Positions 5,078 through 7,250 of a stretch of DNA of 7,250 nucleotides are shown one piece after another (position 1 is the stretch's first letter; the number at the start of each line of letters is the position of its first letter). The translations under genes were made by a program, and so were the position numbers. The notes under the pieces were generated by a model that had not been told where the DNA came from, ran no database searches, and saw only the letters and a program-made list of their open reading frames with translations. The stretch comes from an uncultured Lachnospiraceae bacterium (lineage in GTDB: Bacteria > Bacillota > Clostridia > Lachnospirales > Lachnospiraceae): NCBI GenBank assembly GCA_945787485.1, contig CALZHV010000110.1:1-7250 (forward strand). Direction: 5' to 3'.

Positions 5078-6460
5078 CTATGAGACCGGATATACATTGT
5101 TGAAGCAGGCTTTGCATAATGGCAGGTCACCTACCATCTTTTCAAAATCTTCTATTTGAAGATACCCCAGTGAATCTGCCCCGATTTTATCTTTTATTTC
5201 ATCAATGGTAAGCTGAGAAGCAATAAGCAAATCATTTGAAGGCACATCAGTTCCGTATAGGCATGGATATAAGAATGGTGGTGAGCTTATTCTTACATGA
5301 ACCTCTGCCGCACCTGCATTTTTAAGCATTGTAATAAGCTTTGAAATAGTTGTTCCACGAACTATTGAGTCGTCAATCAATACAATACGTTTGCCTTTGA
5401 CTACACTAGGAATAACATTAAGCTTAATCTGAACGGCAGACTCTCTTTCACCCTGAGTTGGCTTGATAAAGGTTCTGCCTACATAGCTGTTTTTGTGAAA
5501 TGCCATGCCGTAAGGGATGTTTGACTCTAATGCATATCCCATGGCACCGGCTATGCCTGAATCCGGTACACCTGCGACAAGGTCAGCTTCGACAGGATAT
5601 GATGCAGCAAGTGCCCGACCGGCTCTTATACGGGCATCGTATACACTTATTCCATCGATGCATGAATCAAGTCGTGCAAAATAAATATATTCAAAAATAC
5701 AGTGAGCATGTGTGTTAGTACACATATCAGTATTACTTGTTATGCCATCTTTTGTAATCGTAACTATTTCACCCGGTAGGATGTCCCTTACAAATTCAGC
5801 ACCAATAGCATTTAAGGCACAGCTCTCTGAAGCAAGAATATAGCTTTCTTCCCTTTTACCCAGACAAAGAGGTTTGAGTCCGTATGGATCTCTTACACCG
5901 ACAAGCTTTTGCGGACTCATTACGATTAATGCAAATCCACCCTTTAATTTCTGACTAGTGTTGTAGACAGCTTCTTCTATAGAAGAGGTTTTTGTACGCT
6001 CAAGTGCTATTTGATAAGTGATTATTTCAGAGTCAGTAGTTGTATGAAATATTGCTCCGTTTTCCTGAAGAGTACTCTTTAAATCATTAACATTGGTAAG
6101 ATTTCCGTTATGAACAAGTGCAAGTGTTCCTTTGAAATAATTTATAGCGATAGGTTGTGCATTTTTTGCAACACTTTCACCGGTTGTTGAATAACGAACA
6201 TGACCTATACCGATATTTCCAACAAGCTCTGATAGATTTTCCGGAGAAAAGATTTCATTTACAAGACCCATGTCCTTGTGACAGGTAAGATTGCCGAGAG
6301 GACCGCTGGTATTGCAGACAGCTATTCCGGCAGATTCCTGACCTCTGTGCTGCAGTGCGCATAGGCCGTAATATATAGTATTAGCTACATTTTGTTCTGA
6401 ATTATCCAGTATACCAAATACACCACATTCTTCATGTAGCTTGTCGCTTAGATTGAACAT
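5078..6460 (-). CDS. purF: Amidophosphoribosyltransferase (glutamine PRPP amidotransferase)
   Basis: Cytoplasmic enzyme making 5-phosphoribosylamine from PRPP and glutamine, the first committed step of purine synthesis. The 460-residue product is of the B. subtilis type: an 11-residue propeptide (ending HEE) precedes the nucleophile Cys12 (ECGVFGI); the N-terminal glutaminase domain has QHRGQESAG (37-45), HVRYSTTG (87-94) and HNGNLTN (117-123); the phosphoribosyltransferase domain has the PRPP loop VLIDDSIVRGTT (360-371). Cys254, Cys400, Cys449 and Cys452 occupy the four [4Fe-4S] ligand positions, so the enzyme is probably oxygen-sensitive. The start is ATG 6460, because AGGAG (complement of 6466-6470) lies 5 bases before it; a TTG at 6475 would put the ribosome binding site inside the gene. 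The C-terminus is slightly shorter than in B. subtilis (476). It is alone here, with its own promoter and a leader hairpin, and no other pur gene is in view. Confidence 0.96.
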   Translation of the reverse strand: MFNLSDKLHEECGVFGILDNSEQNVANTIYYGLCALQHRGQESAGIAVCNTSGPLGNLTCHKDMGLVNEIFSPENLSELVGNIGIGHVRYSTTGESVAKNAQPIAINYFKGTLALVHNGNLTNVNDLKSTLQENGAIFHTTTDSEIITYQIALERTKTSSIEEAVYNTSQKLKGGFALIVMSPQKLVGVRDPYGLKPLCLGKREESYILASESCALNAIGAEFVRDILPGEIVTITKDGITSNTDMCTNTHAHCIFEYIYFARLDSCIDGISVYDARIRAGRALAASYPVEADLVAGVPDSGIAGAMGYALESNIPYGMAFHKNSYVGRTFIKPTQGERESAVQIKLNVIPSVVKGKRIVLIDDSIVRGTTISKLITMLKNAGAAEVHVRISSPPFLYPCLYGTDVPSNDLLIASQLTIDEIKDKIGADSLGYLQIEDFEKMVGDLPLCKACFNNVYPVS

Positions 6461-6490
6461 TTTGTCTCCTTTCAAGTAGAAAAAGTAAAA

Positions 6491-6521
6491 AAAGGCGTCT
6501 TGGACTAACCAAGACGCCTTT
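6491..6521 (-). terminator. Intrinsic terminator hairpin in the purF leader (possible attenuator)
   Basis: AAAGGCGTCTTGG (6491-6503) and CCAAGACGCCTTT (6509-6521) form a perfect 13-bp stem with a 5-base loop. On the - strand it is followed by TTTTACTTTTTC, so it is a complete terminator for leftward transcription. It can end the transcript of the LytTR/kinase-remnant region. It also lies between the probable purF promoter and the purF ribosome binding site, so purF RNA must pass it. Confidence 0.85.
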
Positions 6522-6532
6522 GCCTCGTTTGA

Positions 6533-6561
6533 ATAATATTATGAAATGAAGGATTTGTCAA
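6533..6561 (-). promoter_or_regulatory. Probable sigma-A promoter of purF
   Basis: On the - strand, consensus TTGACA (complement of 6556-6561) is followed after exactly 17 bases by TATTAT (complement of 6533-6538). The expected start point is near 6525-6526, only about five bases before the terminator-like hairpin and about 65 bases before the purF ATG. The -35 box and spacer overlap the last codons of the kinase remnant. This is the best promoter match seen in the window. Confidence 0.7.
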
Positions 6562-6805
6562 TATATGGAATCATTATATTGTATACAAAATTATCATTAA
6601 ACGAATAAGTTTGAAAACCATGATATTTATTTACGATGTCTTTTATGTTCAAGAGACCATATCCGTGTTCAACAGAGTTTGTTTTTGTGTCTGCGAGCAA
6701 TTGATTATAACTGTTTTCATTATGGAGGTTTTGCAAAGGTAAAGTGACAATAAGTATGTCTAATATATATGAAAAGATATCAATTGAAATGTTGAAATAA
6801 TTCAT
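6539..6805 (-). pseudogene. C-terminal remnant of a GHKL (AgrC-like) sensor histidine kinase
   Basis: An 88-codon frame whose second half reads like the end of an AgrC/VirS-type histidine kinase ATPase domain: TKTNSVEHGYGLLNIKDIV (about 40-58) is the G2 box with its spacer, followed by NKYHG and a final strand NFVYNIMIP. Everything before the last third of the ATPase domain is missing: no sensor membrane segments, no phospho-accepting His, no N-box. The position where family members usually have Asn (V-x-N-P) reads VTLP. A stop codon lies two codons before the ATG, and the purine-rich AGGAAGGGGAAC (around 6833-6843) is too far (about 27 bases) to drive this start. Only 83 bp separate it from the LytTR gene, too little to hold the missing part, so a large 5' deletion is inferred. 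A functional mini-protein is possible but less likely. Confidence 0.65.
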
Positions 6806-6888
6806 AATAGTTTAGACTGATTACAACAGTCGTTCCCCTTCCTCGTATTTTGAAAATATAAAATAGAAATATTTATGCTAATATATAG

Positions 6889-7250
6889 TTATTGTAAAGA
6901 TACTATATTGTTTAAGAAATTGTTTAGGAGTTTCTTTTTACATCTGTTACTAATAAGAAGTTTTTCATTGTTAATTAAATAAACATATTTCCCTTCAATA
7001 AAATGAATATAGTGCATATTAATCAGAGTCGTTCTGTTGCAAAATGCGAATGCATAATTTTCAAGTAAATTTTTCCAATAAGAAATAGTTCCTTTGACTT
7101 CAATTGATTTGTCGTTTAAATGAAATGTTATACGTGACTTTTTGGAATCAAGCGTTTCAATATAATATATTTCAGATATTTTTACTGAATATTGAGTAGT
7201 ATCTGAAGCAATCAACGTCAATAGTTTGTGAGTATCCTGAATATGTGAAA
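6889..7250 (-). CDS. LytTR-family DNA-binding response regulator, C-terminal part (5' end outside window)
   Basis: The C-terminal DNA-binding domain of an AgrA/VirR-type regulator. The frame is open to the window edge (first readable residues SHIQDTHKLL), so the gene begins beyond it; a TTG at 7221 has no ribosome binding site and is an unlikely start. LytTR features in order: VKISEIYYIE (first strands), RITFHLNDKSIEVKGT, a helix around YWKNLLENYAF, the hallmark FCNRTTLINMHYIHFIEG (family pattern F-x-R-x-H-R-S-x-L-V-N), then LLISNRCKKKL, the equivalent of the L-P-I-S-R stretch. Such proteins bind pairs of short direct repeats and usually act with a GHKL kinase; the remnant downstream on the same strand fits a former partner. 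Whether a receiver domain is present cannot be seen. With the kinase broken, the regulator may be orphaned. Confidence 0.85.
   Translation of the reverse strand, partial: SHIQDTHKLLTLIASDTTQYSVKISEIYYIETLDSKKSRITFHLNDKSIEVKGTISYWKNLLENYAFAFCNRTTLINMHYIHFIEGKYVYLINNEKLLISNRCKKKLLNNFLNNIVSLQ

Noticed and set aside
5500..5718. Open frame on the + strand within purF
   Set aside because: Antisense to purF, with no ribosome binding site or known domain.
6461..6475. TTG start giving purF five extra codons
   Set aside because: It would place the AAAGGAG ribosome binding site inside the coding region; ATG 6460 gives the standard 11-residue propeptide before Cys12.
6476..6530. Purine, PRPP or ppGpp riboswitch in the purF leader
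   Set aside because: Only about five bases precede the hairpin in the predicted transcript, too few for any known aptamer, and no conserved aptamer core is visible.
6815..6831. Small hairpin GACTG/CAGTC upstream of the kinase remnant
   Set aside because: A five-pair stem with a seven-base loop and no T tail is within chance expectation.

Overview
The window is AT-rich, with strong AAGGAG-type ribosome binding sites, consensus-like sigma-A promoters, a PurF of the Bacillus subtilis type, a LytTR regulator and a GHKL kinase remnant. Together these point to a low-GC Firmicute, most likely an anaerobic gut or rumen clostridium of the Lachnospiraceae kind. The assignment is inference from gene style, not from a marker gene.

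Left part (1-2290, + strand): a probable operon holding the 3' end of a CorA-type divalent cation transporter gene, a PlsC-type 1-acylglycerol-phosphate acyltransferase and a patatin-like phospholipase of the YjjU type. Gaps are 25 and 32 bp. An acyltransferase next to a lipid hydrolase suggests membrane lipid turnover or remodelling. The operon ends at a hairpin (2231-2283) with a T-rich tail on each strand, which can also terminate the convergent asparaginase gene.

Middle (2290-4663): an L-asparaginase-family gene on the - strand, in which the usual active-site lysine aligns with arginine, diverges from a + strand gene for an acidic lipoprotein with an HExxHxxGxxD zinc-protease signature. 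The 367 bp between them holds a promoter for each gene and an AT-rich block with an imperfect 56-bp tandem duplication.

4636-5073: the most unusual object in the window. It is a long imperfect inverted repeat of about 438 bp, with arms of about 218 bp around a perfect 38-bp palindrome, lying between the convergent lipoprotein and purF genes. Inside the arms, two related short modules occur in opposite order, so the arms are mosaic rather than simple mirror copies. I see no transposase. It looks like a foldback/MITE-like element or a long-hairpin RNA/terminator element, and I do not recognise it as a named family.

Right part (5078-7250, - strand): purF (amidophosphoribosyltransferase, first step of purine synthesis) has a near-consensus promoter. 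The RNA from that promoter would start almost directly with an intrinsic-terminator hairpin, before the purF ribosome binding site. Upstream lie an 88-codon C-terminal remnant of a GHKL sensor kinase and the C-terminal LytTR DNA-binding domain of a regulator that runs off the window. These are probably the decayed remains of an Agr/Vir-type two-component pair. No tRNA, rRNA, CRISPR array or intact mobile element was seen.
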